DNA of 48,008 nucleotides from an uncultured Opitutales bacterium (GTDB lineage Bacteria > Verrucomicrobiota > Verrucomicrobiia > Opitutales > Intestinicryptomonadaceae), in NCBI GenBank assembly GCA_944389315.1, contig CALXLX010000021.1, forward strand, positions 1 through 48,008, read 5' to 3'. Below the pieces are notes generated by a model. That model searched no databases. It was not told the DNA's origin and worked only from the letters and a program-made list of their open reading frames with translations. How positions within the stretch are numbered: position 1 is the stretch's first letter; each line of letters opens with the position of its first letter. Positions 16,802 to 26,823 of the stretch are shown in pieces. Both the position numbers and the translations under genes were made by a program.

Positions 16802-19300
16802 TTAGTACTTCTTAAAAGATTTCGCAGGAATTGGCGTGTTGAATATGATCCTATCGCCGAGCAGATCTTTTCCGCCGGAGGCAAAAGCCCTTACGCGGAA
16901 CTCGCAGGGAGATTTTATCTCAAAGGCGGCTTCAGGTTTTAGCTCCGGAGAATCTTCCGTCGGAACCGTGCCGTCGAGCGTATAGCGCAGTTTTTCCGCG
17001 CCTTCGGGAAGGGAAACTTTCACTTTCATGCCCTTCCTGAACGGGAAATATACGCCTTCGTAATCGGGCCTTTTGAAATTGAGCGCCTCTATGACGGGAG
17101 GATTTATCCGCGGAAACACATATTTTTTCATCTTTCCGTAGACTCCGCACTTTGAGACCTCCACAGGCTTTATGCCGAGCCGTGCCGCGGGGCTCGACGC
17201 GCCAAAGGAAAAATCGAAGTTTTCAACCGAGGCAAACTGCGGATTCCCCGACAGGCCGTTCCTCTCGAAACCGTATGTCTTCTCAAGCTCCGCGCGGACG
17301 GATTCTGCCTTCGCCTGGTCGGCGGAGTCCACGGCGTAGAGGTTGGAATTCATAGACATGTATTTTGCATCAAAAGGCCAGCGCTTGGGGGAATACAGAA
17401 AGAATTGGAACGGCATAGGATTGCCTTGAGATGATACAAAGAATATGTTCTTTTCCACTTTAAACGGCGCAGGGTAGCCGCCGCGCACGCTCAGGCCGAC
17501 GGCACCCTTCATGACCTCCGCGGTGTAGCGGCCAAGGCGCAGCTCCGCGAATATGTTGCCTATTATGTCGTTGGAGCCTTTCGATATAAGGCCGAAGCCC
17601 ACATTGCGGCAGGTTACGTTGCCCCGGGCGAGGGAGAGCTGCTGGTTGTCGTCAAAGCGTATGGCCGCGTTGCAAAACCAGCCGCGCAAATCGTGTATGA
17701 AGTTGCCCGCCACCTTGTCGCGCGCGGAGGCGTATATGTATATGCCGTTTGTGTCGCCTAAAGTTTCGCCGGTTCTGAATATCTCGCAGCCCTCAACCAG
17801 GTTATTTCCGTCTATAAAGTCGACTATGTCCGGATAGGATATTCCTTTTGAATATTTTTCTCCGACCCGGTCCCAAAACTTTCCGCGGCCGTCGGCAGGA
17901 GGCGAAACTTTCGTATAAGCCCTTATGCACACTCCGCTCCAAGGCATGTCAAAAATAGTGCAGCGGCTGATGCGCGTGCGCGCCCCTCTAGACTGCAGCA
18001 GCGCTCCGCGCTCCATGCGTATTCTGCCGCAGCGAGAAAAAACGCAATTTTCCACGAGGTTGTCCGTCATCACAGTGGAGGGCTTGCGGCCGAGCTGATA
18101 GCCGCATATGAAAACCCCCGCCCCGCCAACGTCTTCAAAAACACAGTCTCTGACGGTATTCTTTGCGGCGGAATCGAATATGGAAACGCCGTCTCCGCCG
18201 ACACTCAAAAATTTGCAGTCAGAAAACTCAATATTTTCAGCGCACGACAATTCCACCGCGGTGGTACGGCCATTCAGGCTTCTCGAGTCCGAATGCGAGA
18301 ATACTATGCCTTCAAAGCGTATATTTTTTACTGGGATGTCCGGCGCGTCCCCCTCGACGGATTTTCCTCCTATGCGCACTATGCGCGGCAGGCGCGCGAC
18401 ATGCACGCCCTCGGGTTTTGAGGAGGAAAATACATACACTTTTTTAGATTTTTCATCGAAGAGCCAATCCCCTTCGGAATCGAGAGCCGGCGCATAATTT
18501 TCCAGCCAGGCATTGGCGAAGCGGTACGCGGGGCTGTAACTCTCGTAGACGCCCCTATTCTTCGTATATGCTATGCGTTCTGCCGCGTCGAAATCTTTAA
18601 CATAGAGCCTGTCCAAAACCCACGGGCCTCGCGGAATAACGCATATTATGGCGCGGCCCAAGGCGGAGAAATCGACGTTGAAATATTCGGGAATGCGCAC
18701 GGCGTCTAGCCTGAAGGCGTTCTCGTCCCCTTTTTTAGGATTCTTTGAGGGGTCTATGGGCACGGCGTCTTTAACATAGAACCTGGCGCTCTTGCTATTT
18801 GGCAGGAAAAGCCCGTCTTTAAACAGGCAGTTTATTGTAAACAGCTCGGCCCGCCCGCCTTCTACGCGCGCCCTGGCCTCGAGCAGGCCGGAGACGTCGG
18901 CCTCCCAGAGAAATTCCATTTTATTCTTGTCGAATCCCGAAGGAGCCTCGGAGGCCTTAACCCAGTTGTTTAGTTCGACCGCCCCGGAAAGCACAACCCC
19001 GCCCGGAGTCTCCGCCTTGTATATCGTAGGGAAACCGTCGGGGGCGGAATCTTGGACGGAGAGCGCAAGAGGCCTGTCGAGCCTGTACACGCCGTTTGCA
19101 ATCTCCACCGTATAGGCCTTTTTGCCCTCTTTTGCGCGCGCATCAAAGACCGCCTTTCCGGCCCGCTCAAGGGTCTTAAACGGGCGCTCTCTCGAACCGT
19201 CGGAACCGTCCGAGCCGTCATTTGAAACATAGAAGTCGGCGGCGGCGAGCGCCTCCGCGCACGCAAAAAACGCCAGGAGAATTATAGACCTTAAAAACAT
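16802..19300 (-). CDS. Secreted right-handed parallel beta-helix protein with C-terminal chitobiase-like domain
   Basis: The protein has 832 residues from ATG 19300, which follows a strong AGGGGG ribosome binding site. A signal peptide (SIILLAFFACAEALAA) is followed by FYVSNDGSDGSDGSRERPFKTL, the entry strand of DUF1565/pectate-lyase-like helices. Residues about 340-620 carry parallel beta-helix rungs (NIEFSDCKFLSVGGDGVSIF, NTVRDCVFEDVGGAGVFI, NLVEGCEIFRTG). Near the C-terminus, LRYTLDGTVPTEDSP matches the Fn3-associated/CHB_HEX_C module seen in glycoside hydrolases. It is likely a polysaccharide lyase or hydrolase acting outside the cell or in the periplasm; the catalytic residues and substrate are not certain. 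Confidence 0.85.
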   Translation of the reverse strand: MFLRSIILLAFFACAEALAAADFYVSNDGSDGSDGSRERPFKTLERAGKAVFDARAKEGKKAYTVEIANGVYRLDRPLALSVQDSAPDGFPTIYKAETPGGVVLSGAVELNNWVKASEAPSGFDKNKMEFLWEADVSGLLEARARVEGGRAELFTINCLFKDGLFLPNSKSARFYVKDAVPIDPSKNPKKGDENAFRLDAVRIPEYFNVDFSALGRAIICVIPRGPWVLDRLYVKDFDAAERIAYTKNRGVYESYSPAYRFANAWLENYAPALDSEGDWLFDEKSKKVYVFSSSKPEGVHVARLPRIVRIGGKSVEGDAPDIPVKNIRFEGIVFSHSDSRSLNGRTTAVELSCAENIEFSDCKFLSVGGDGVSIFDSAAKNTVRDCVFEDVGGAGVFICGYQLGRKPSTVMTDNLVENCVFSRCGRIRMERGALLQSRGARTRISRCTIFDMPWSGVCIRAYTKVSPPADGRGKFWDRVGEKYSKGISYPDIVDFIDGNNLVEGCEIFRTGETLGDTNGIYIYASARDKVAGNFIHDLRGWFCNAAIRFDDNQQLSLARGNVTCRNVGFGLISKGSNDIIGNIFAELRLGRYTAEVMKGAVGLSVRGGYPAPFKVEKNIFFVSSQGNPMPFQFFLYSPKRWPFDAKYMSMNSNLYAVDSADQAKAESVRAELEKTYGFERNGLSGNPQFASVENFDFSFGASSPAARLGIKPVEVSKCGVYGKMKKYVFPRINPPVIEALNFKRPDYEGVYFPFRKGMKVKVSLPEGAEKLRYTLDGTVPTEDSPELKPEAAFEIKSPCEFRVRAFASGGKDLLGDRIIFNTPIPAKSFKKY

Positions 19301-19379
19301 AAACGCCCCCTTTTTATTATTCCGCATCTGATAAAATCCTAGCGGCAAAAAAGAGGGCGTTCAAGAGGAAAGTCCTAAA

Positions 19380-20687
19380 TTATAGGAACCTAACGTAAAG
19401 ATACAGGGAACTTACAAGCATGGAGATGAAAGTTACCGCAGCCCCGTACTTGAAAAATTCCATGAACGAAATTGCGTGCCCGTGTTTTGCAGCCTGTCCA
19501 GAAACTATCACGTTTGCAGCCGCGCCTATTATGGTCATGTTGCCACCCAGGCACGCGCCCAAAGACAGGGCCCACCACAGAACCTCCGCATAGTGCGCGC
19601 CCATGCTTTTTGATATCTCCGCAATCATAGGAGCCATGGTAGCCGTATAGGGAATGTTGTCTATCACGCCGGATATCGCCCCCGACGCCCAGAGAACTAT
19701 CATGGCAGTCATAGAATGGGAGCCGTCTGTAAACTTCAGCAGTGACTCCGCCATGATCTTGATTCCACCGCTGGCCTCCAGGGCGCCGACTATCATAAAC
19801 AGGCCGGTGAAGAAGAATATGGTGTTCCATTCTACCTCCTTGAATATCTCCTCCGGATCCTCAAAGAGAAGAAGAGCGCTTGCGCCGAGCATGGCCACGA
19901 CAGAACTTTGAAGCCCCAATGCATCATGGAATATTAGCCCCACAACAACAAGCAGCAGAACAAACACCGCCCTCAACATGCGGCGATAGTTCTTTATAAG
20001 CCCGGCCGCCGAACTTCCGTCAAAAGCATTGGGATTCTCCTTAGCGGCCTGAAATCTGCCCCTGAATACGACGACCATAAACAGGCATACGCAAACCATT
20101 ATAAGAATTACTACAGGAGCGAGAACCTCGATAAAGTCCATAAAGGACAGATTTGCCGTGCTGCCTATTATTATGTTCGGCGGATCGCCTATGAGAGTGG
20201 CCGTGCCGCCTATGTTGGAGGCGAACACCTCTCCTATGAGCATGGGTTCCGGGGTCATCGACAGCTTTTTTGCAACCGCAAAAGTTATGGGCAGGACAAT
20301 TATCACAGTGGTGACGTTGTCCAAAAACGCGCTGACAAACGCCGTAAACAGCATAAGGGACAGCATCACAATTAGGGGCCTTCCGCCAGTCAGCGACATT
20401 AGTTTTACGGCGAGAAAGTTAAATATGCCGCTTCTTGAGACTATCGCTACAATGATCATCATTCCGACAAGCAGGAAGAGCACATTGAAGTCGATATAAT
20501 TTATGTAATAGAGCGCCTCGGACTTGCGATCCGAGAGCAGGCCTATGAATACCGCAATAAAACCGCCCGACAGCGCAACCGCAACCTTGTTGAACTTCTC
20601 GAACGCGATTAGTATATACGATATGATAAGTATGAGCGCCGAAAGCGTTATGGCGTGTGAATTTGCAAAATTAACAATGGAATCCAT
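19380..20687 (-). CDS. NhaD/ArsB-type ion transporter
   Basis: The protein has 435 residues and about 11-12 hydrophobic segments. Motifs such as GRPLIVMLSLMLFTAFVSAF, DNVTTVIIVLPITF, LIGDPPNIIIGS, ASGAISGVIDNIPYTATM and LGACLGGNMTIIGAAANVI match the ion-transporter superfamily containing NhaD sodium/proton antiporters and ArsB arsenite pumps. The paired hairpin-entry motifs (DNVTTV and DNIPYTA) are characteristic. Sodium or proton homeostasis is the most likely role; arsenite export cannot be excluded, but no ars genes are nearby. AAGGA precedes ATG 20687. It lies downstream of glnB on the same strand, 266 bp away. Confidence 0.88.
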   Translation of the reverse strand: MDSIVNFANSHAITLSALILIISYILIAFEKFNKVAVALSGGFIAVFIGLLSDRKSEALYYINYIDFNVLFLLVGMMIIVAIVSRSGIFNFLAVKLMSLTGGRPLIVMLSLMLFTAFVSAFLDNVTTVIIVLPITFAVAKKLSMTPEPMLIGEVFASNIGGTATLIGDPPNIIIGSTANLSFMDFIEVLAPVVILIMVCVCLFMVVVFRGRFQAAKENPNAFDGSSAAGLIKNYRRMLRAVFVLLLVVVGLIFHDALGLQSSVVAMLGASALLLFEDPEEIFKEVEWNTIFFFTGLFMIVGALEASGGIKIMAESLLKFTDGSHSMTAMIVLWASGAISGVIDNIPYTATMAPMIAEISKSMGAHYAEVLWWALSLGACLGGNMTIIGAAANVIVSGQAAKHGHAISFMEFFKYGAAVTFISMLVSSLYLYVRFL

Positions 20688-20767
20688 ATTAGAAAGTCCT
20701 TTACATTTTTAGAAATCAAATGCCCCCAAAACCGGCATGTAGTTGAGCGGATTCTCCCAAACAGCTA

Positions 20768-20788
20768 CGCCGCGCATGATACGCGGCG
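20768..20788. repeat. Perfect GC hairpin between glnB and the NhaD-type gene
   Basis: CGCCGCG 20768-20774 and CGCGGCG 20782-20788 are separated by a 7-nt loop. No T-run follows on either strand, so it could be an mRNA-stability or processing element in the glnB 3' region instead of a terminator. Confidence 0.5.
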
Positions 20789-20953
20789 CACGGGACACAG
20801 ATATTTCGGCGGCAGACGTGTCGCCAAAATACATAATACAAACCGAAACTCCCGACTTCATATAATAAGAAGCCCGCAGAAAGAATTAAGAAGAACCGAG
20901 CACAATACGCCGGCAAGATGCGGCGGGCGGGGGGAAATCCCGACGCGCTTTAT

Positions 20954-22232
<1,279 letters not shown>

Positions 22233-22474
22233 AAAAAACTCTCTTGCTGAATACACAAACTTAAAATCACGGGGCGCGTTTATAAATCAGGGCGACAATG
22301 CAATAATTAGGCGCTTAGTTTCCCACTTTCTATCTATGCGCGAAAAACATGAAACGAAAGTAAACAAGGCGGCAAACGAATTAACCTCGCAAATGGAGGA
22401 CTCTTTGCAAACAGGCGGAAAACTAACACAGTAAACAAAGCCATGCTTTTTATGGATTCTTGCTCGACGCTCAG

Positions 22475-22507
22475 AGGCAGGGGCTTAATGCCCTTGCCTT
22501 TTTTTAT
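22475..22507 (+). terminator. Strong terminator with no recognised gene upstream
   Basis: AGGCAGGGGC 22475-22484 pairs with GCCCTTGCCT 22490-22499 (ten pairs, one G-U) around TTAAT, followed by a run of T to 22507. The nearest plus-strand gene, queG, ends 243 bp before it. Confidence 0.8.
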
Positions 22508-22894
22508 TTCATTTACTCATCAGAGAGCATTCCCCGATGGGATAGGGGTATTTTTTTAAATCAAGAGCAGGCGACCAAGCCGCGAAATATGCTCAGGAGA
22601 ATGAGGAAATTTTCAGCGGAGGGATATTTAAACGCTTTTTCACGGCGGAATAGAGCCGTATCTTCGCACAGATTATATGCCAATGGAATTTGCAATAAAT
22701 CCGTCATAAAAAGCCCAAGAATCGAGCGTCTCAGAAGAAATTTTAGAGGATTAGACCGAAAAATTACACGCCTCTTTAACCCTTTATTTATCAGGGAAAG
22801 CGGGGTAAATCCATGGCAGGCTTACGGCAGATTTTTCGGTAACAATGAAAAAATCACGGACGATTATCAACACTCACAAATTTAGAACTTTTGA

Positions 22895-22935
22895 CAAAAA
22901 AAGAAGCTCAATGATTTTTGCAAGTCATTGAGCTT
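22895..22935 (-). terminator. Terminator of tRNA-Tyr
   Basis: AAGCTCAATGA 22904-22914 and TCATTGAGCTT 22925-22935 form a perfect 11-bp stem directly after the tRNA 3' end. The A-run at 22896-22902 gives a T-run on the minus strand. Confidence 0.85.
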
Positions 22936-22940
22936 AAAAA

Positions 22941-23026
22941 TGGTGGTGGGGACTGGATTCGAACCAGTGAACACCGAAGTGAACGGATTTACAGTCCGCG
23001 CCCTTTAGCCACTTGGATACCCCACC
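22941..23026 (-). tRNA. tRNA-Tyr (GTA)
   Basis: The 86-nt gene has acceptor GGTGGGG pairing with CCCCACC, anticodon stem CGGA/TCCG with loop CTGTAAA (anticodon GTA), a long class II variable arm, a TTCGAATC T-loop, and an encoded CCA end. The terminator follows immediately. Confidence 0.95.
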
Positions 23027-23218
23027 AAGTGTTTAAATTTAAAGTAGGTAAATTACCCTTTTATGCGCGCTTGCCAAGCTTTTTTTTGAAAAATATTAAA
23101 GTTATTATAAAAAAATGTCCTCAAAAAATTACCTCTTAGAAATTATCCAGACCTTAAACATTATAAAAATATAGCTGCACCCACTCGAGGGAAACAAAGG
23201 AATCTCCCTGCGGCAAAA

Positions 23219-23551
23219 CTAAAAGAAATCTCCCAACCATAATGCGGCCTGGGATATCCATCCACGGACAAACAATATATAGAAGAAAATCAGAGCCAAG
23301 AGAGAGGCTACGAACGCGAGAAAATATTGCAGCTTCCGGCGCGCAACAAACCGCACAAAGGCGTCGTTATCCGACCGCTCGCCGCCGCGCGCTATAAACT
23401 TTTCAAACTCCATAAAAGGATCGTCGATATAATACACAAGCCGTATCCCAAAGAATAAAAGAGCAGAAACGGATACCAACAAATATAGCAGGCGGAGAAG
23501 GTCCTCCGTGCTGAAAGAGGTCAAGCTAAGATTTTCGAAAAGATCCTCCAT
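23219..23551 (-). CDS. Small two-helix membrane protein of unknown function
   Basis: The protein has 110 residues with two clear membrane segments (LLRLLYLLVSVSALLFFGI and YFLAFVASLLALIFFYILF) separated by a charged loop of about 35 residues with FEKFIARGGERSDNDAFVRF. The start lies just after the terminator hairpin of the PEP-CTERM gene upstream on the same strand, so expression would need read-through or its own promoter. No strong ribosome binding site is seen. No family is recognised. Confidence 0.55.
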   Translation of the reverse strand: MEDLFENLSLTSFSTEDLLRLLYLLVSVSALLFFGIRLVYYIDDPFMEFEKFIARGGERSDNDAFVRFVARRKLQYFLAFVASLLALIFFYILFVRGWISQAALWLGDFF

Positions 23552-23562
23552 TTTTTTTGAAA

Positions 23563-23597
23563 GACAAGGGGAGCGCCTGTTCAGACGCCCCCCCGTT
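23563..23597 (-). terminator. Terminator of the PEP-CTERM surface-protein gene
   Basis: On the minus strand GGGG-G-GCGTC pairs with GGCGC-T-CCCC (ten pairs, two of them G-U) around TGAACA, followed by TTGTCTTT. It starts 25 bp after the stop codon at 23622. Confidence 0.65.
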
Positions 23598-23621
23598 TTT
23601 ATATGTACTAGCCGAGAAAAC

Positions 23622-26459
23622 TTATTTCCTCCTGCGACGCCATACCGCTACAAGGCTCGCGACACCGAACAGCAAGGCGTACGTCGACGGTTCGGGAATT
23701 ACAATATAGCCGTAGTCTGAAAAACCAGATACTATGAAAGAGAGATATTCACCGTCATAGGCCAGGGAGGATATATCCGAGGCGACCTCCCAGTCTTGGC
23801 CGTCTTCCCTATGATAAACTACAAAGTCCTCAAGAGACAAAGTGGAGTCTCCCACGAGGAAGCTGAGCAGCACGGTGTCCTCCTCGTTCATGTTCACATC
23901 AAAGGAGTAGGCCTCCGCAGCCAAAACCTCGGTGCCGAGGGAATCTACCAAATCGTCAGAAACCACGTCTACGCCGTTTATCGTAGCCGCTTCGCTGTTG
24001 AAAGACATCTCCACGAGAGAATCCGACCCGCTGGAGGCGACCAGCGCAACCCTGCCGTTGTCGAGCACGTCTATCGGAGAATCAAAACTGTCCAAACTTA
24101 CGACGTTGATATCCGAAAGGGTGAACGTGTTGCCGGACAAGCTTCCTCCGTACACAACAACGTTTCCGAAGTCGTTTATGGTTCCTGCGGAGAGAGCGTA
24201 CGCGCCGGACGCCAGCCCGGACTTTGCCGAAACAACCAATGTTCCCTGGTTTGAGTACGTATCAGATGTCAGCGCGGCGTTGGAGAACGCATTCTGGCTG
24301 CCGACAGTAACCCCGAGCGTTGCGCCGGAAGCTATCGAGACCGAGCTTGCCCCAAGGACATTGTTGACGTTCATGACGCCCTCGACGACATTGAGCGCGC
24401 CCGTGAAATATTCCATAGAGGAGTTCACAGTGAGAGTTCCGAGGCCCTCCTTTGATACTATCGCGGTATTGTCCGTAGAGGCGATGGAGTCGAAACCTTC
24501 GCGCCCGTCACCTATCGTCAAAGTTGCGTTTTCGGAAACGTTAAACGACGCGCTCGAAGCCACATTCTGGTAGCTCGACAGACGGATAAAACCGCCAAAC
24601 TTGTCGTTCTTTTGGCCGCCTACGGCAACGTAGTTTCCGGAGTATGTCGCATTGCCGGTGACATTGAACTGCACATCCGTGGCGTTTGCGTAAATAGCGC
24701 CGCCGCCGTTTCTCGACATGTCTGCGGGAGACTCAACCTCAACGGCATTGTCCGTAAAGGAGACATTGTTGAAAACAGTCTTCTCTGAAGTAGAGGTGGT
24801 AAACAAACGCAGCGCGCCGCCTTCAGCCCTGGTCTTGCCTATGGCCTTGTTGCCGGAGAAGGAACTGTCGCTCACGGTCAGATGCGAGCCCTCCTGATAA
24901 GACTCGTACAAAACGGCGCCGCCGTTGACCACGTTGCCCTCAACCTTGTTGCCGGAGAAGTTCGTGCCGGATATGTCAACACTTATGGTGCCGTTGCTCC
25001 AGCTGTCGGTGACATAAAGGGCGCCGCCGCTGATTGTGTATTCCGAATCGTTCAACGCCAAAGCGCTGTTGTTCTCAAAGGAACTGTTCTTGAAGGAATA
25101 TGTGCCGCCCCAGGCAACTATCGCGCCGCCCTGGACGTTCGCGCTCGATGCGCTGTTGTTGGAGAACTTCACGTTGTCGAAGTCTCCCACGGCGTCTGCG
25201 CCGCTGAAATGGATAACGCTTCCCTGAAGGTTCGGAACGGATACCCCGCTTGAGGTATTGACCCATTCGTCCCTGTTTCCGGGAATCACGGTAAAGGTGT
25301 TGCCGTCCATGACGGAATCCGTCATTGATATGGAACCGTTCACATAGATGGCTCCCTTGCCCCAAGTGCCGCTGGCAAGAGCACCCTCATGCGTGAAGGA
25401 GTTCCCCGTGAACTTTGAATTGCTCATGCTAAGAGACGTACCGGCGGCCACCTCGACCAGAGGCTCCACACTGTACTCCAAGTTCGCCCACGACGCGGTC
25501 TTTACCATGTCGACATATTCCGCGCCGTCTATATTTGCAACCGCGGAATCCGTAAGCTTCATCACGCTGTTAAAGAGCCCGTTTCGGGTTGTCAGAACTG
25601 TGCCGGATCCGGAGACGTTCACCTTCATATTGGAGATTTTGTCCGCGGCAATCTGCTTCCCGGATACATTCCATGTAGACCCTTCCCCGATGAAGTTCCA
25701 CGCATAGTCCTGCCCGGCGAGATTCATGTTGAAGCTCTTGATGTCGAGCCCCGGATTGGACATGTTGTTCTTCGTGTCGTTGACGTTTATGGCTATGTAT
25801 GAGAGTTTCTCCTGGGAATAATCCTTGCTAAAAGAAGGATCTGACGGGTTTGTTATGCTTACCGCGCCGCCCTTAAGCTCGTCCATTGTAGCGCCCACTC
25901 CGTAGGCTCCCTGGAATCCGCCGGCACCGTTGGCGCCCGCATTCGGAGAGGAATCGTATATGGTCAGATAGGCATTGTCCCCGTTATTCTCCGTGCTCCA
26001 AGTGTACCACTGTCCCGCACCGGCATACTTGTCGTAATCCGTGGCGTAATAGGGCTCGGAATTCAACCTCGACTCGTACCAATTAGTGGAGGCTGAACCT
26101 TCTGCCTTCTGCGTGTATATATTAAAGTAGGCGTTCTGAACGGGATTTGCACCCTCAGACTGCCTCGTAGTTATGGAGAAACTGTTTATGTCCGAAACCT
26201 TGTAGTTCGACTGTTCCCCCGTGGCCATCGAGTCGGGCATGGCGATATTCACATATATCTTGTTGCCGTTGGAGACAACCTTGGTATAGTCGGAGTCGGC
26301 CATAACCGTATTATCGGAATCAGTGCCGAACCAAGCCTGAGGGGAAACGAAGTAATTTACAGTCCCCTCCTCTTGCGCCCAAGCTGAGGCACCAACAAAT
26401 AAATTGAAAAGAACAATATTTGTTCCCCTCATGATTCTATGTTTACTCATATTTTTCAT
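23622..26459 (-). CDS. Large PEP-CTERM surface protein with beta-helix / autotransporter-type repeats
   Basis: About 945 residues are read from ATG 26459; ATG 26450 and ATG 26486 are alternatives, none with a strong ribosome binding site. The signal peptide is near RGTNIVLFNLFVGASAWAQ. The body is rich in Ser, Asn, Gly and Val, with repeated rungs of the form FSGNKVEGNVVNGGAV and FTGNSFTHEGAL, and a beta-strand repeat GLGTLTVNSSMEYFTGALNV like those in autotransporter-associated repeats. The C-terminus ends VIPEPSTYALLFGVASLVAV then WRRRRK: a PEP-CTERM signal for sorting by an exosortase. It is probably an outer-surface adhesin or matrix protein. It is divergent from the tyrosine recombinase across an AT-rich gap with inverted elements. 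Confidence 0.88.
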   Translation of the reverse strand: MKNMSKHRIMRGTNIVLFNLFVGASAWAQEEGTVNYFVSPQAWFGTDSDNTVMADSDYTKVVSNGNKIYVNIAMPDSMATGEQSNYKVSDINSFSITTRQSEGANPVQNAYFNIYTQKAEGSASTNWYESRLNSEPYYATDYDKYAGAGQWYTWSTENNGDNAYLTIYDSSPNAGANGAGGFQGAYGVGATMDELKGGAVSITNPSDPSFSKDYSQEKLSYIAINVNDTKNNMSNPGLDIKSFNMNLAGQDYAWNFIGEGSTWNVSGKQIAADKISNMKVNVSGSGTVLTTRNGLFNSVMKLTDSAVANIDGAEYVDMVKTASWANLEYSVEPLVEVAAGTSLSMSNSKFTGNSFTHEGALASGTWGKGAIYVNGSISMTDSVMDGNTFTVIPGNRDEWVNTSSGVSVPNLQGSVIHFSGADAVGDFDNVKFSNNSASSANVQGGAIVAWGGTYSFKNSSFENNSALALNDSEYTISGGALYVTDSWSNGTISVDISGTNFSGNKVEGNVVNGGAVLYESYQEGSHLTVSDSSFSGNKAIGKTRAEGGALRLFTTSTSEKTVFNNVSFTDNAVEVESPADMSRNGGGAIYANATDVQFNVTGNATYSGNYVAVGGQKNDKFGGFIRLSSYQNVASSASFNVSENATLTIGDGREGFDSIASTDNTAIVSKEGLGTLTVNSSMEYFTGALNVVEGVMNVNNVLGASSVSIASGATLGVTVGSQNAFSNAALTSDTYSNQGTLVVSAKSGLASGAYALSAGTINDFGNVVVYGGSLSGNTFTLSDINVVSLDSFDSPIDVLDNGRVALVASSGSDSLVEMSFNSEAATINGVDVVSDDLVDSLGTEVLAAEAYSFDVNMNEEDTVLLSFLVGDSTLSLEDFVVYHREDGQDWEVASDISSLAYDGEYLSFIVSGFSDYGYIVIPEPSTYALLFGVASLVAVWRRRRK

Positions 26460-26512
26460 TTTTTGCTTTAGATAAAAAACATTCATTCAAATAAATAAAG
26501 AAAAATATTCAC

Positions 26513-26527
26513 AATAATGGCATTATT
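26513..26527. promoter_or_regulatory. Palindrome upstream of the PEP-CTERM gene (possible operator)
   Basis: AATAATG-G-CATTATT has two perfect 7-bp arms. It lies about 55 bp before the most likely start of the surface-protein gene, a position suited to a dimeric regulator. Confidence 0.4.
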
Positions 26528-26574
26528 CCAAGAAAAAAATACGCCCTTAAAAAAGATATAATAGGTAAAGACGA

Positions 26575-26601
26575 TTGCTTTCCTTAAAAATTTTGTATAC
26601 T
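26575..26601 (+). promoter_or_regulatory. Possible promoter for the leader peptide / recombinase
   Basis: TTGCTT (26575-26580) and TATACT (26596-26601) are spaced by 15 bp, upstream of a GGAGGAG ribosome binding site. The spacing is shorter than optimal. Confidence 0.35.
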
Positions 26602-26630
26602 TATCCTTTCTCTGGAGGAGATTATTTTAT

Positions 26631-26690
26631 ATGAATCTATTATTCGATAACAAAAGAATATGGGTATTTAGAATACCCAGTCTTGCGTAA
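26631..26690 (+). CDS. Possible 19-codon leader peptide
   Basis: ATG 26631 opens a short frame encoding MNLLFDNKRIWVFRIPSLA and stops at TAA 26688-26690. GGAGGAG at 26614-26620, ten bases before the ATG, is the strongest ribosome binding site in the gap. The codons for WVFRIP are formed by the first palindrome, so ribosome movement would decide whether that hairpin folds. It lies upstream of, and in the same direction as, the tyrosine recombinase. It may be a regulatory leader; chance cannot be excluded. Confidence 0.4.
   Translation: MNLLFDNKRIWVFRIPSLA
26661..26679. repeat. Palindromic element, copy A (opposed to copy B)
   Basis: TGGGTATT-TAG-AATACCCA has perfect 8-bp arms. Its 15-bp core GGTATTTAGAATACC is the exact reverse complement of the core of copy B at 26825-26839, so the two are inverted repeats about 145 bp apart. 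Confidence 0.8.
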
Positions 26691-26823
26691 GCTCCATAAC
26701 ACGCTATCTTATATTAACATACGGAAAGCAAATGGAAAAAGAGCATTTATTAGAACTGTTGTAAACACAATATAAAATACCTAATTTTTTGATTATTTTA
26801 TATTTAAAAATACTTCTTGACAT

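Larger units (their letters stand above)
22233..22940. other. Gene-poor 0.7-kb region between queG and tRNA-Tyr
   Basis: It holds a strong plus-strand terminator at 22475-22507, a second weaker T-tract hairpin near 22529-22557 (CCCC...GGGG then T-run), and the tRNA-Tyr terminator. An open frame at 22460-22885 runs through the first terminator and resembles no known protein, so it is not called as a gene. Codons from ATG 22336 to 22434 spell a 32-residue charged peptide with no ribosome binding site. Confidence 0.4.

Noticed and set aside
22233..22474. Possible tmRNA because of the sequence GCAAACGAA
   Set aside because: No tRNA-like acceptor or T arm and no tag ending in ALAA; a terminator alone is not enough.
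22460..22885. 141-residue open frame in the region before tRNA-Tyr
   Set aside because: It begins inside or before a strong terminator, has no ribosome binding site, and its residues resemble no protein family; composition looks like read-through of AT-rich non-coding DNA.
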